Shown: piece by piece, positions 27,350-34,418 of the stretch
How positions within the stretch are numbered: the stretch's first letter is position 1
How the letters are laid out: every line of letters starts with the position of its first letter
Source: DATFVJ01 sp963851085
Lineage (GTDB): Bacteria > Actinomycetota > Actinomycetes > Streptosporangiales > Streptosporangiaceae
Direction of reading: 5' to 3'
Assembly (NCBI GenBank): GCA_963851085.1
Contig: CAWKNX010000021.1
Coordinates: 1 to 64,000 of the forward strand
DNA: 64,000 bases
The notes under the pieces: model-generated
What the model saw: the letters and a program-made list of their open reading frames with translations, nothing else
What the model was told of the DNA's origin: nothing
The model's database searches: none
Made by a program: the position numbers and the translations under genes

Positions 27350-28618
27350 CTACCTGGTGCCTGGCGCCGTGTCGTTACCTGGGACCTGGCGGAACGGCAT
27401 GCCGTGGTACGGGTCGGGTCCCTTGGGCAGGCCGAGTATCCGCTCGGCGATGATGTCGTGCTGGATCTCGTCGGTTCCACCGGCAATGGAGATCGCCGGG
27501 ACGGACACGAAGATCTCGGTGATCGTTCCGCCGAGAGGTGCGTCCGCACCTGACAACATGCCCGATGCCCCGGCGATGAGGGCGTGCACCCGCGACGCCG
27601 CGCGGGCGATCTCGCTGCTGGCCAGTTTGGCGAGCGACCCCTCTGGGCCCAGAGGCCGGCCGAGTGCACGGGCGGCGCGAGCGCGCTGCGCGGTCCATTC
27701 GGCCGTCCAGGTGAGAGTGACGAGGCGGGCGATCTCCTGGCGGACGACCGGGTCGGTGTTCTTCCCTGCGGCGGTGGCGCGTTCGATGACCAGGTCGGCG
27801 CGCCCGGCACGCTGGGGATACCACTTGCGCGGCTGCGAAGCTGCGGCGAGCTCGGCCGCTGCCTCGCGCCGGGCCCGGCCGGAGACCTCGCGGGCCACGG
27901 CTGTGCTGGCGGCCGCCCCGAGGCGCCGCTCGTGGGCCAAGGCCGTCAGCCCGACTGTCCACCCTCCGCCCACGTGGCCGATCACGTTGGCTGCCGGAAT
28001 CCTCGCGTCGTCGATGAACACTTCGCTGAACGAGGCATGGCCGTTCATCTGGCGCAGCGGGCGGACCTCGACCCCAGGCTGGCGCATGGGAATGGCGAAG
28101 CACGTGATTCCGCGGTGCTTCGGCGCATCCCAGTCGGTCCTGGCCAGCAGCAAGCCGAAATCGGCCTGCGCCGCCCCGGTGGTCCACACCTTCTGCCCGC
28201 TCACCGCCCACTCGCCGCCGCGGCGTTCGGCCCGGGTCCGCAGCCCGGCCAGGTCGGATCCCGCCGCAGGCTCGCTGAACAGCTGGCACCAGCTCAGCTC
28301 GCCGGTCACCGTCGGCCGGACGAAACGGCGTTTCATGTCGTCAGGTCCGTGTTCCAGGATGCTCGGGGCGACGAGGATCATGCCGACCCCTTCGGGCGGA
28401 CCTGGGGCGCCGACCCGCGCGAACTCCGCCGACACGACGTCTCCGGCGGCAGCAGGCATCGAACGGCCACACCACTCGCGCGGCCATGCCGGGCAGGCCC
28501 ATCCGGAGTCCGCCAGCCGGGTCCGCCATTCGAGCAGGCTCAGCTCGGGGTCCCAGTTGGCCTCGAGCCAGGCCTGCAAATCGGCGCGGATCGCGGCAAG
28601 GTCGGCCGGGGCTGCCAT
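27350..28618 (-). CDS. Acyl-CoA dehydrogenase (first subunit type)
   Basis: About 422 residues from ATG 28618; GTG 28627, which overlaps the preceding stop, is an alternative start. Motifs include CQLFSEPAAGSDLAGLRTRA, VSGQKVWTTGAAQADFGLLL and the C-terminal SIAGGTDEIQHDIIAERILGLP. The position of the usual YEG-type catalytic Glu reads AGG here, as in one partner of heteromeric acyl-CoA dehydrogenases. That supports pairing with the 26111-27226 product, which is an inference. Confidence 0.88.
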   Translation of the reverse strand: MAAPADLAAIRADLQAWLEANWDPELSLLEWRTRLADSGWACPAWPREWCGRSMPAAAGDVVSAEFARVGAPGPPEGVGMILVAPSILEHGPDDMKRRFVRPTVTGELSWCQLFSEPAAGSDLAGLRTRAERRGGEWAVSGQKVWTTGAAQADFGLLLARTDWDAPKHRGITCFAIPMRQPGVEVRPLRQMNGHASFSEVFIDDARIPAANVIGHVGGGWTVGLTALAHERRLGAAASTAVAREVSGRARREAAAELAAASQPRKWYPQRAGRADLVIERATAAGKNTDPVVRQEIARLVTLTWTAEWTAQRARAARALGRPLGPEGSLAKLASSEIARAASRVHALIAGASGMLSGADAPLGGTITEIFVSVPAISIAGGTDEIQHDIIAERILGLPKGPDPYHGMPFRQVPGNDTAPGTR

Positions 28619-28623
28619 GGCGG

Positions 28624-29430
28624 TCACCTGCCTTCGAAACGTGGGGGACGGCGCTCGGCGGACGCGCGGACCCCCTCGGACCAGTCCGCTGTAGCGTGCA
28701 GCCGTTCCTGCTCGCTGGCTTCCCGTTCGGTCGCCGTGCGGACCCGGTCCGCGAGATGTGCCCGCATGGTGGCGCGGATCGATCGCACGGCGAGCGGGGC
28801 GGACCGTGCGATCTCGGCTGCCAGGCCATGGGCCGCGGACCGCAGTTCGCCCGCGGCCACGAGCCGGTCGCACAACCCCATGCGGGCCGCCTCGTCGCCG
28901 CGGACCCGCCGTCCGGTGTAGAGCATGTCCAGCGCGTGCTGCTGACCGGCGATGTCCGGGAGGGTCACCGATAGCCCGAACCCGTGGTGGAAGCCAAGCC
29001 GGGCGAAGTTGGCGGCAAAGCGTGCCTCCGGGCACGTCACCCGGAAGTCGGCACTGCACGCCAGCCCGAGGCCGCCGCCGACGGCTGCACCCTGGACCGC
29101 GGCAACTACCGGGGTCGTGGCGTCGAACAGCCGGGCCGCCTCCTGGTAGAGCTGGCGGGGGCTGGCCGCCAGCGTCGGCGGGCCGGCGCCAGGCGAGCCT
29201 GCGCCAGGCAAGCCCGGGGCGGTCAGGTTCGCGCCCGCACAGAAGTTCTTGCCTTCGGAGCACAGCATGATTGCGCGGCAGCCGCTGTCGTCGTCGAGTG
29301 CCTCGTAGGCGGCCGCGAGCGACCGGATGAGCGCCACGTCGAAGAAGTTGTCCGGCGGCCGGTGAATTTCGACCGTCGCGACGAAGTCGTGGTCGAGGGC
29401 CACGGTGACATCGCCGAACTGTTCGCCCAA
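28624..29430 (-). CDS. Enoyl-CoA hydratase/isomerase family protein
   Basis: 268 residues from TTG 29430 with GGAG six bases upstream. Crotonase motifs: SEGKNFCAGANL (oxyanion loop), AAVQGAAVGGGLGLACSADFRV, and FARLGFHHGFGLSVTLP. A 15-residue Gly/Pro/Ala insertion follows the first motif. It would hydrate or isomerise enoyl-CoA esters in the same pathway as the two flanking dehydrogenases, and its stop overlaps the next start region. Confidence 0.88.
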   Translation of the reverse strand: MGEQFGDVTVALDHDFVATVEIHRPPDNFFDVALIRSLAAAYEALDDDSGCRAIMLCSEGKNFCAGANLTAPGLPGAGSPGAGPPTLAASPRQLYQEAARLFDATTPVVAAVQGAAVGGGLGLACSADFRVTCPEARFAANFARLGFHHGFGLSVTLPDIAGQQHALDMLYTGRRVRGDEAARMGLCDRLVAAGELRSAAHGLAAEIARSAPLAVRSIRATMRAHLADRVRTATEREASEQERLHATADWSEGVRASAERRPPRFEGR

Positions 29431-29477
29431 TGTCCGCTCCGAACCGCCGCTGGATTTGCCGCGGCAGACTGGTGCCG

Positions 29478-30488
29478 TCAGCTGTGGTCGATATCGAGGA
29501 TGAGCTTGCCCGTGTTCTCACCTGCGAAGAGCATCAGCAGGACGTCAGGGAAGTCGGTGACGCTGCCGTGCACGATTTGCTCACGTGAGACGATCTGGCC
29601 GGCGCGGAGCCACTGGGCGAGCTCTGCCATCGCCTCCGGGTACCTGTCCTGGTAGTCGAACACCAGCATGCCGGTCATGGAAGCTCGTGCCACCAGCAGC
29701 GACAGGTAGTTGGCTGGGCCCTGCACATGCTCCTCGTTGTACTGCGAAACCGCGCCGCAGATGATGACCCTGGCTCCCCGGGCCAGGCGGGTCAGCACAG
29801 CGTCGAGGACATCTCCGCCCACGTTGTCGAAGTAGACGTCGACGCCGCCGGGCGCGTGCTCGCGCAATGCTGTCCGCAGGTTCTCGCTCTTATAGTCGAT
29901 TGCCGCGTCGAAGCCGAATTCCGCCAGCAGCGTCCGGCACTTGTCCTTGCCGCCGGCGATGCCGATGACGCGACAGCCTTTGAGCTTCGCGATCTGGCCC
30001 GCGACGCTGCCCACGGCGCCGGCCGCGCCAGAGACGACGACTGTGTCCCCCGCCCGGATCCGCCCGACGTCAAGTAGGGCGAAGTAGGCGGTGAGCCCGG
30101 TCATGCCGAGCGCAGCGAGGTAGGTCGTCGGCTCCGCCAGTGAGGTATCGAGCTTGATGACGCCCTTGCCGTCGGACGAGGCGTATTCCTGGACGCCGAA
30201 GACGCCGAAGACGTAGTCGCCCACCGCAAAGCCGGGATGCTCGGACACCGTGACGCGCCCGATCGCGCCGGCCCGCATGACTGCGCCAACCTCCACGGGC
30301 GGGATGTAGGAGGCGCCGGCGTTCATCCACCCCCGCATCGCGGGATCGATGGACAGATGCGAGATCGCCACGACGAACTCCCCGGGGCCCGCAGCAGGCA
30401 CCGGCTCACTTGTCACCTCCCAGTCGGAGGCCTTGGGCAGCCCAGACGGGCGGGCAGCGAGCCGCACCTGGCGGTTGATCGAGGTCAC
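29478..30488 (-). CDS. NADP-dependent MDR-family oxidoreductase
   Basis: About 336 residues from GTG 30488, the usual family length; the 26-residue longer reading is unlikely. It is a zinc-free medium-chain reductase of the leukotriene B4 dehydrogenase/curA type: LSIDPAMRGWM, AALGMTGLTAYFALLDVG, VVVSGAAGAVGSVAGQIAKLKG and FDNVGGDVLDAVL. It is the first gene of the beta-oxidation operon and may reduce a conjugated enone or enoyl intermediate. Confidence 0.88.
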   Translation of the reverse strand: MTSINRQVRLAARPSGLPKASDWEVTSEPVPAAGPGEFVVAISHLSIDPAMRGWMNAGASYIPPVEVGAVMRAGAIGRVTVSEHPGFAVGDYVFGVFGVQEYASSDGKGVIKLDTSLAEPTTYLAALGMTGLTAYFALLDVGRIRAGDTVVVSGAAGAVGSVAGQIAKLKGCRVIGIAGGKDKCRTLLAEFGFDAAIDYKSENLRTALREHAPGGVDVYFDNVGGDVLDAVLTRLARGARVIICGAVSQYNEEHVQGPANYLSLLVARASMTGMLVFDYQDRYPEAMAELAQWLRAGQIVSREQIVHGSVTDFPDVLLMLFAGENTGKLILDIDHS

Positions 30489-30641
30489 AGCGCGGCTCCC
30501 AACGAGGACTCCAGGTGTGCTATCGGAAAGTAACGCTGCCGAATCGGTAAGGCAAATGAAACCCACGCCGGACCGGTCACGCTGGCGTCATGTCATCGGC
30601 GTCAGGACGCGGCCGTCCCGGCCGTTTCCTCCCTGGTATGC

Positions 30642-30668
30642 CAACGGCTGCCGCGGCGTGACACCGGG
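30642..30668. repeat. Dispersed repeat family 1, partial copy D
   Basis: The 25 bases from 30644 to 30668 (beginning ACGGCTGCCGCGGCG) match the right end of copy A. The hairpin core is absent. It lies between the reductase gene and the ABC fossil. Confidence 0.6.
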
Positions 30669-30717
30669 TCCGCCGCCCCGGCGGAAGCCTGGCTCGGGCA
30701 CACGTATTGCCAGGGCC

Positions 30718-31068
30718 TCAGTCAGTCATGGAGTCGTTGGCGGCGCGCTGCCTGCCGTCCTGGTAGATCGAGAGCCGGCCCTTGCTCATCACGCCGACCC
30801 GCTGTGCGCGGCGGGCGATCGCGGTGTCGTGGGTGACCAGGATCAGGGTGAGCCCGCATTCCCGCCAGAGCTTGTCCCCGCCGACAGCGTGGGCACCAGG
30901 TTGAAGGTCTGCAAGATGAACCCGATCGATTCCGCCCGCAGCCATGGTCACCTGGGCCTCGCGGAGCTGCGCCAGGTTCTTCCCGTCGAACTCGATGGTC
31001 CCGGAGGTGGGCCGGTCCAGTCCGCCGAGCAGGTTGAGCAGCGTGGATTTGCCGTGCCCGGTGAATTC
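30718..31068 (-). pseudogene. Decayed MacB-type ABC transporter ATPase
   Basis: Pieces of one ATPase occur in shifting minus-strand frames: GHGKSTLLNLLGGLDRPTSG (Walker A, N-truncated), FILQTFNLVPTLSAG in another frame, then LTLILVTHDTAIARRAQRVG before the stop at 30718. The signature (LSGGQ) and Walker B segments are missing between them. The upstream end is cut at GAATTC near 31063-31068, where a plus-strand regulator fragment begins. Confidence 0.8.
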
Positions 31069-31074
31069 GGCTAG

Positions 31075-31287
31075 CTGCGCGACGCGCTCGGCCTGACTCC
31101 CGGCAACCTGTCCAAGCACCTCACCGTGCTGGATGAGGCGGGCCTGGTCCAGATGGAGAAAGGTTATTCCGGGCGCCGCCCGCGGACCTGGGTGCGCATC
31201 ACCGGCCAGGGCCGCGTCGCCCTGGCCGCCGAGATCAGCGCCCTGACCGACCTCGTTCGCCGGCACCGGGCGGCGAACGGCAGCTAG
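31075..31287 (+). pseudogene. Winged-helix transcriptional regulator, C-terminal fragment
   Basis: 71 in-frame codons after a TAG: LRDALGLTPGNLSKHLTVLD, then EAGLVQMEKGYSGRRPRTWV and RITGQGRVALAAEISALTDL, ending at TAG 31287. This is the recognition helix and wing of a MarR/ArsR-like regulator (winged-helix DNA-binding family). It lacks its first helix and any start codon. It is joined head-on to the ABC fossil. Confidence 0.75.
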
Positions 31288-31368
31288 GCGGCCGCAGGAC
31301 CATGCTCACCGGATCCGGGCTGCGGGCCGGGCGACGCACGCGTCGGCCGCCGCTGCGCTTAATCCGGG

Positions 31369-31382
31369 CGAACATATGTGCG
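31369..31382. promoter_or_regulatory. LexA-like SOS box upstream of dinB
   Basis: CGAACATATGTGCG matches the actinobacterial LexA operator (CGAAC-N4-GTTCG) with one change in the right half. It lies 12 bases before GTG 31394. The ATG at 31376 falls inside the box, which argues against that longer start. Confidence 0.65.
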
Positions 31383-31393
31383 AACATGGACGT

Positions 31394-32578
31394 GTGCCTG
31401 GTGAGGCGACCATCCTGCACGCCGACCTCGATGCGTTCTACGCGTCGGTCGAGCAGCGCGACGACCCACGGCTGCGGGGCCGCCCGGTGATCGTCGGGGC
31501 GGGGGTTGTGCTCGCGGCCAGCTACGAGGCCAAGGCGTACGGCGTGCGGACGGCGATGGGCGGTCGCCAGGCCCGGCTGCTGTGCCCGCAGGCGGTCGTG
31601 GCCGCGCCCCGGATGTCGGCGTACGCCGCCGCGAGCCGTGCGGTGTTCGAGTGTTTCAGCCAGACCACACCGCTTGTCGAGGGCCTGTCGATCGACGAGG
31701 CATTCCTCGACGTCGGGGGGCTGCGCCGGCTCCGCGGTGCGCCTACCGAGATCGCCGCGCGGTTGCGCCGTGAGGTCCGCGAACGCGTCGGGCTGCCCAT
31801 CACGGTCGGGATTGCCCGCACGAAGTTCCTCGCCAAAGTGGCCAGCGGTGTGGCGAAGCCGGACGGCCTGCTGGTCGTTCCGCCCGACGGGGAGCTGCTT
31901 TTCCTGCACCGGCTCCCGGTGGAGCGGCTGTGGGGCGTCGGGGCGGTCACCGCACGCAAGCTCAGGGACCGGCAGATCACGACTGTCGGCGAGGTGGCCC
32001 AGCTTGGCGAGGCGGCCCTGGTGTCGATGCTCGGCGCGGCGGCCGGGCGCCATCTGCACGCCCTCGCCCACAACCACGATCCCCGGCCGGTGCAGGTCGG
32101 CGGCCGGCGCCGGTCGATGGGGGCGCAGCAGGCCCTCGGCCGCTCACCGCACCCGCCCGCCGAGATCGACGCCATCCTCGCCGGCCTGGTCGACCGCGTC
32201 AGCAGGCGGATGCGCACGGCCGGGCGGGTAGGCCGGACCGTCGTCCTGCGGCTGCGCTTCGACGACTTCTCCCGTGCCACCCGTTCACATACACTGCCCC
32301 AGGCCACCGCCCACACCCAGACGCTGCTCGACGCCGCGAGGGGCCTGCTGGCGGCCGCGAGGCCGATGATCTGCGAGCGCGGCCTCACCCTTGTCGGTGT
32401 GGCGGTTGGCAACCTCGCCGACGGGACGCAGCAGCTGGCGCTGCCCTTCGATCGGCACGGCGGCGACCTCGACTCCGCACTTGACGCGGTGCGGGCCAGG
32501 TTCGGCTCCTCGGCCGTCACCCGCGCCGTACTGCTCGGGCACGACCACGGCCCGTCAGTGCCGCTGCTGCCGGACTGA
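31394..32578 (+). CDS. dinB: DNA polymerase IV (Y-family)
   Basis: 394 residues from GTG 31394 (ATG 31376 possible). Palm motifs ILHADLDAFYASVEQRDDP and GLSIDEAFLDVGGL carry the catalytic acids. ITVGIARTKFLAKVASGVAKPDGL, the HhH region LWGVGAVTARKLRDRQI and a little-finger domain follow. The enzyme copies past lesions with low fidelity. Placement behind a LexA-like box suggests damage induction, and the lack of a ribosome-binding site suggests a leaderless message. No beta-clamp motif was clearly seen at the C-terminus. Confidence 0.92.
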   Translation: MPGEATILHADLDAFYASVEQRDDPRLRGRPVIVGAGVVLAASYEAKAYGVRTAMGGRQARLLCPQAVVAAPRMSAYAAASRAVFECFSQTTPLVEGLSIDEAFLDVGGLRRLRGAPTEIAARLRREVRERVGLPITVGIARTKFLAKVASGVAKPDGLLVVPPDGELLFLHRLPVERLWGVGAVTARKLRDRQITTVGEVAQLGEAALVSMLGAAAGRHLHALAHNHDPRPVQVGGRRRSMGAQQALGRSPHPPAEIDAILAGLVDRVSRRMRTAGRVGRTVVLRLRFDDFSRATRSHTLPQATAHTQTLLDAARGLLAAARPMICERGLTLVGVAVGNLADGTQQLALPFDRHGGDLDSALDAVRARFGSSAVTRAVLLGHDHGPSVPLLPD

Positions 32579-32742
32579 GTCGACCGGCACGCCACCGGGC
32601 GGTGGCTGACCGCGCTGCTTGCCCTCGCCGCACTGCTGCTCGTGCCACCGGGGATGTGGGTGGTCGTGCCACCGGGGATGTAGGACCGTGGGCAGGGCCC
32701 GGGCTCCTGCGATTGCGCGGTGAAAGCCCGGAATAAAACCTG

Positions 32743-32770
32743 TTGCCAGGTGGCTGATAGAAGGTACTCT
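32743..32770 (+). promoter_or_regulatory. Candidate promoter of the small unit before the tRNA array
   Basis: TTGCCA and TACTCT are separated by 16 bases. The downstream small ORF has its own ribosome-binding site and the unit ends in a strong terminator, which supports a discrete transcription unit. Confidence 0.4.
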
Positions 32771-32803
32771 CGTAGTAACCCATTAAGCGCGAAAGGACAC
32801 CCG

Positions 32804-32896
32804 TTGAAACTCTGGTCACCCAGCATCGAGCGAAAGCGGCATGATGTCACATTCGCTCAGCCGAGGCTGGGTTCGCCCAGGGAGGCGCTGACGTAG
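32804..32896 (+). CDS. Possible 30-residue peptide upstream of the tRNA array
   Basis: TTG 32804 follows AAAGGA with a 6-base spacer. The peptide begins LKLWSPSIERKRHDVTF and ends in PREALT, with many charged residues and no membrane segment. The stop lies inside a GCTGAC/GTCAGC stem just before an intrinsic terminator. It could be a leader peptide or a small RNA misread as an ORF. No family is recognised. Confidence 0.35.
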   Translation: MKLWSPSIERKRHDVTFAQPRLGSPREALT

Positions 32897-32919
32897 ACGC
32901 GATACGCGGACACCGTCAG

Positions 32920-32954
32920 CCGCCCCCGGGAACATCCGGTGGGCGGTTTCTTTT
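32920..32954 (+). terminator. Intrinsic terminator immediately before the tRNA array
   Basis: CCGCCC/GGGCGG with an inner CCGG/CCGG extension and loop GAACAT is followed by TTTCTTTT. It is one of the few terminators here with a T-run. The first tRNA starts only 14 bases later. Confidence 0.8.
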
Positions 32955-32968
32955 GTATCTCATCGCAC

Positions 32969-33042
32969 AGGGATGTAGCTCAACTAGGAAGAGCGCCGGT
33001 CTCCAAAACCGGTCGTTGCGGGTTCGATTCCTGCCGTCCCTG
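32969..33042 (+). tRNA. tRNA-Trp (CCA)
   Basis: Full cloverleaf: acceptor AGGGATG/CGTCCCT, anticodon loop CTCCAAA, T-loop TTCGATT, discriminator G. No CCA is encoded. First member of the array. Confidence 0.9.
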
Positions 33043-33127
33043 CGATAGGCCCCTTCGTACGGGCACGCATATTGCCAACTCCACAGCGGGAAGCACAACG
33101 CGGCGGGTCACCCACGCCCGCCGCCAG

Positions 33128-33201
33128 GGGCTGCTAGCTCCAATTGGCAGAGCAACTCCCTTGCAAGGAGAAGGTTCTCGGTTCGAATCCGAGGCGGTCC
33201 A
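33128..33201 (+). tRNA. tRNA-Ala (TGC)
   Basis: Acceptor GGGCTGC/GCGGTCC, anticodon loop CTTGCAA, T-arm CTCGG TTCGAAT CCGAG, discriminator A. An 85-base spacer before it holds a strong GCGGCGGG/CCCGCCGC hairpin. Confidence 0.88.
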
Positions 33202-33280
33202 CAGCGCACGGTGACCGTCCGCATGCGGTGCCCCGGGCTTCGCAGGCCGGCCTCCAGAGAGAACGGCGGAAGCCCGGTAA

Positions 33281-33351
33281 CGGGATGTCGCGTAGTGGTA
33301 GCGCCCCTGGTTTGGGACCAGGCAGCGGGTGTTCGATTCATCCCATCCCGA
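33281..33351 (+). tRNA. tRNA-Pro (TGG)
   Basis: Acceptor CGGGATG/CATCCCG, anticodon arm CCTGG TTTGGGA CCAGG, discriminator A. The preceding spacer has a 9-bp CCGGGCTTC/GAAGCCCGG stem. Confidence 0.88.
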
Positions 33352-33355
33352 CCAT

Positions 33356-33428
33356 GGCTCTTTAGCTCATGCGGTAGAGCGCCCGGCCGAAACCCGGGGG
33401 GAACCAGTTTCGAGCACTGGGGGAGCCA
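33356..33428 (+). tRNA. tRNA-Phe (GAA)
   Basis: Acceptor GGCTCTT/GGGAGCC, anticodon arm CCCGG CCGAAAC CCGGG, T-arm CCAGT TTCGAGC ACTGG, discriminator A. Position 33 is C instead of the near-universal T. Confidence 0.82.
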
Positions 33429-33432
33429 CCTC

Positions 33433-33532
33433 GCCGTACTCGTCCAATGGCAAGGACGCCAGCCTTCCAAGGGCACGGCTGCGGCCCCGCCCTCGTAAGG
33501 CGGGTGGTCCGGATCGGCACCGGACGGCGGCT
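33433..33532 (+). pseudogene. Chimeric or degenerate tRNA, Gly(TCC) 5' half with Thr(CGT)-like 3' half
   Basis: The 5' half has an acceptor strand, a D-arm (GTCC/GGAC) and a Gly-like loop CTTCCAA. The 3' half has a complete second anticodon arm (CCGCC CTCGTAA GGCGG), a T-arm with atypical loop ATCGGCA, a discriminator T and encoded CCA (33533-33535). The outer acceptor strands pair at only five of seven positions. A D-armless Thr reading starting at 33478 is also possible. Confidence 0.6.
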
Positions 33533-33536
33533 CCAC

Positions 33537-33610
33537 GCGCTCGTACCCCAATGCGGCAGAGGGACCGGCCGAGATGCCGGGTGTTGCAGGTTCGATCCCT
33601 GCCGAGCGCA
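33537..33610 (+). tRNA. tRNA, anticodon uncertain (Leu GAG-like)
   Basis: Perfect acceptor GCGCTCG/CGAGCGC and T-arm GCAGG TTCGATC CCTGC, discriminator A with encoded CCA. The anticodon stem CCGGC/GCCGG closes a six-base loop CGAGAT, one base short. GAG would be the triplet if T33 were lost, yet the long variable arm of tRNA-Leu is absent. Confidence 0.65.
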
Positions 33611-33620
33611 CCACCACCAC

Positions 33621-33688
33621 GCCCCTCGGACCGGCGTCCACTTGCCCCCCGTAAAGGCGGCGGCCCAGTTCGACCCTGGGGAGGGGCT
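33621..33688 (+). tRNA. tRNA-Thr (CGT), short D-arm
   Basis: Acceptor GCCCCTC/GAGGGGC, T-arm CCCAG TTCGACC CTGGG, discriminator T. The D-arm is reduced to GGAC-CGGC-GTCC. The anticodon loop is CCCGTAA on a stem with one mismatch. Confidence 0.7.
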
Positions 33689-33691
33689 CGA

Positions 33692-33771
33692 TGACCGGTT
33701 GCTCTGCCGGCAGGGGCCGCCTGACTTTGAATCAGGACTTAGCGACGCAGGTTCGACTCCTGCCCGGTCAG
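33692..33771 (+). tRNA. tRNA-Gln (TTG)
   Basis: Acceptor TGACCGG/CCGGTCA with the weak first pair typical of Gln, anticodon arm CCTGA CTTTGAA TCAGG, T-arm GCAGG TTCGACT CCTGC, discriminator G. The variable loop (about 10 bases) is longer than usual. Confidence 0.82.
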
Positions 33772-33783
33772 CGATTTGTCTTT

Positions 33784-33852
33784 GCCCTTCGCGCCAGCGC
33801 GCGCCCGTCCCCGGTACGGACGGGAGGCCCGGGCCGGCACCGGGGGAGGGCT
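33784..33852 (+). tRNA. tRNA-Thr (GGT), minimal D-arm and atypical T-loop
   Basis: Acceptor GCCCTTC/GGAGGGC, anticodon arm CGTCC CCGGTAC GGACG, T-stem CCCGG/CCGGG with loop GCCGGCA, discriminator T, CCA encoded at 33853-33855. The D-arm is only about ten bases (GCGCCAGCGC) and lacks the GG pair. The T-loop lacks TTC, so the normal tRNA elbow cannot form. Confidence 0.65.
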
Positions 33853-33856
33853 CCAC

Positions 33857-33929
33857 GCGGATGTAGCTCAGCAGGCAGAGCGCCACCTCGCCATGGTGGA
33901 GGCCGCGGGTTCGAGACCCGCTATCCGCT
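33857..33929 (+). tRNA. tRNA-Gly (GCC)
   Basis: Acceptor GCGGATG/TATCCGC, anticodon arm CCACC TCGCCAT GGTGG, T-arm CGGG TTCGAGA CCCG, discriminator T. CCA is encoded at 33930-33932. Position 33 is C. The 30 bases after it hold an orphan D-arm-like fragment (TGCCCAATTGGTAGCGG). Confidence 0.85.
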
Positions 33930-33963
33930 CCAAGCCGTTCTGCCCAATTGGTAGCGGCGTCAC

Positions 33964-34047
33964 GCGCTCGTGGCGGAACAGGTAGACGCCTACGGTTCAG
34001 GTCCGTATGCCCGTAAGGGCGTGAGAGTTCGATTCTCTCCGAGCGCA
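33964..34047 (+). tRNA. tRNA-Leu (CAG)
   Basis: Class II tRNA: acceptor GCGCTCG/CGAGCGC, anticodon arm TACGG TTCAGGT CCGTA, long variable arm GCCCGTAAGGGC, T-arm GAGAG TTCGATT CTCTC, discriminator A. Confidence 0.9.
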
Positions 34048-34052
34048 CGATG

Positions 34053-34139
34053 GAGAGGTGGCCGAGTGGTAAGGCTGCGCCCGCCCTGTAAGGCGTACGC
34101 GGGATTACCTGTGCGGGAATTCGAGCCTCAGCGGGCGAC
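34053..34139 (+). pseudogene. Degenerate class II tRNA (GTA-like loop)
   Basis: The 5' half (GGAGAGGTGGCCGAGTGG) is typical of class II tRNAs of the Ser/Tyr type. The anticodon loop reads CTGTAA, one base short, and the 3' end (GCGGGCGACG) cannot pair with the 5' acceptor strand. A T-loop-like ATTCGAG is present on a broken stem. Confidence 0.65.
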
Positions 34140-34343
34140 GTAAGCGATTGGCACTGGCGCGTGAACGTCTCGGTGGCCGATGCGTTCGGTGTGGTGCTGC
34201 CATCAGAACAAAACGACCCAGGTGCTTTATGCCTCTGTTTGCTCCACGGGCGAAGGCCGATGGAAATTCCTATGTGATTTCTGTAAAATGTGGCGTAGTG
34301 GTTACCACGCCGGGTACATGAAACGGTCGCGTGAACAAGCTAA
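34140..34343. other. AT-richer spacer inside the tRNA array
   Basis: 204 bases with clearly lower GC than the rest of the window. Near its end, a stretch from GTGGCGTAGTGG to TTACCAC looks like an isolated D-arm. An 82-codon frame from 34180 continues into tRNA-Ile and is not credible as a gene. A TGTAAAAT box near 34281 could be part of an internal promoter. Confidence 0.45.
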
Positions 34344-34417
34344 GGGCATGCAGCTCAGCCGGTTCGAGCAGCCCCCTGATAAGGGGAAGGACGGAGGTTC
34401 AATTCCTCCCGTGCCCA
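34344..34417 (+). tRNA. tRNA-Ile (GAT)
   Basis: Acceptor GGGCATG/CGTGCCC, anticodon loop CTGATAA on CCCC/GGGG, T-arm GGAGG TTCAATT CCTCC, discriminator A. Confidence 0.88.
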
Positions 34418-34418
34418 C

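Noticed and set aside
32880..32968. T-box leader or other tRNA-sensing riboswitch before the array
   Set aside because: The conserved T-box antiterminator bulge and specifier stem were not found; only a plain terminator is supported.
33043..33127. A further tRNA between tRNA-Trp and tRNA-Ala
   Set aside because: Only a GCGGCGGG/CCCGCCGC hairpin is present; no anticodon and T-arm pair can be drawn.
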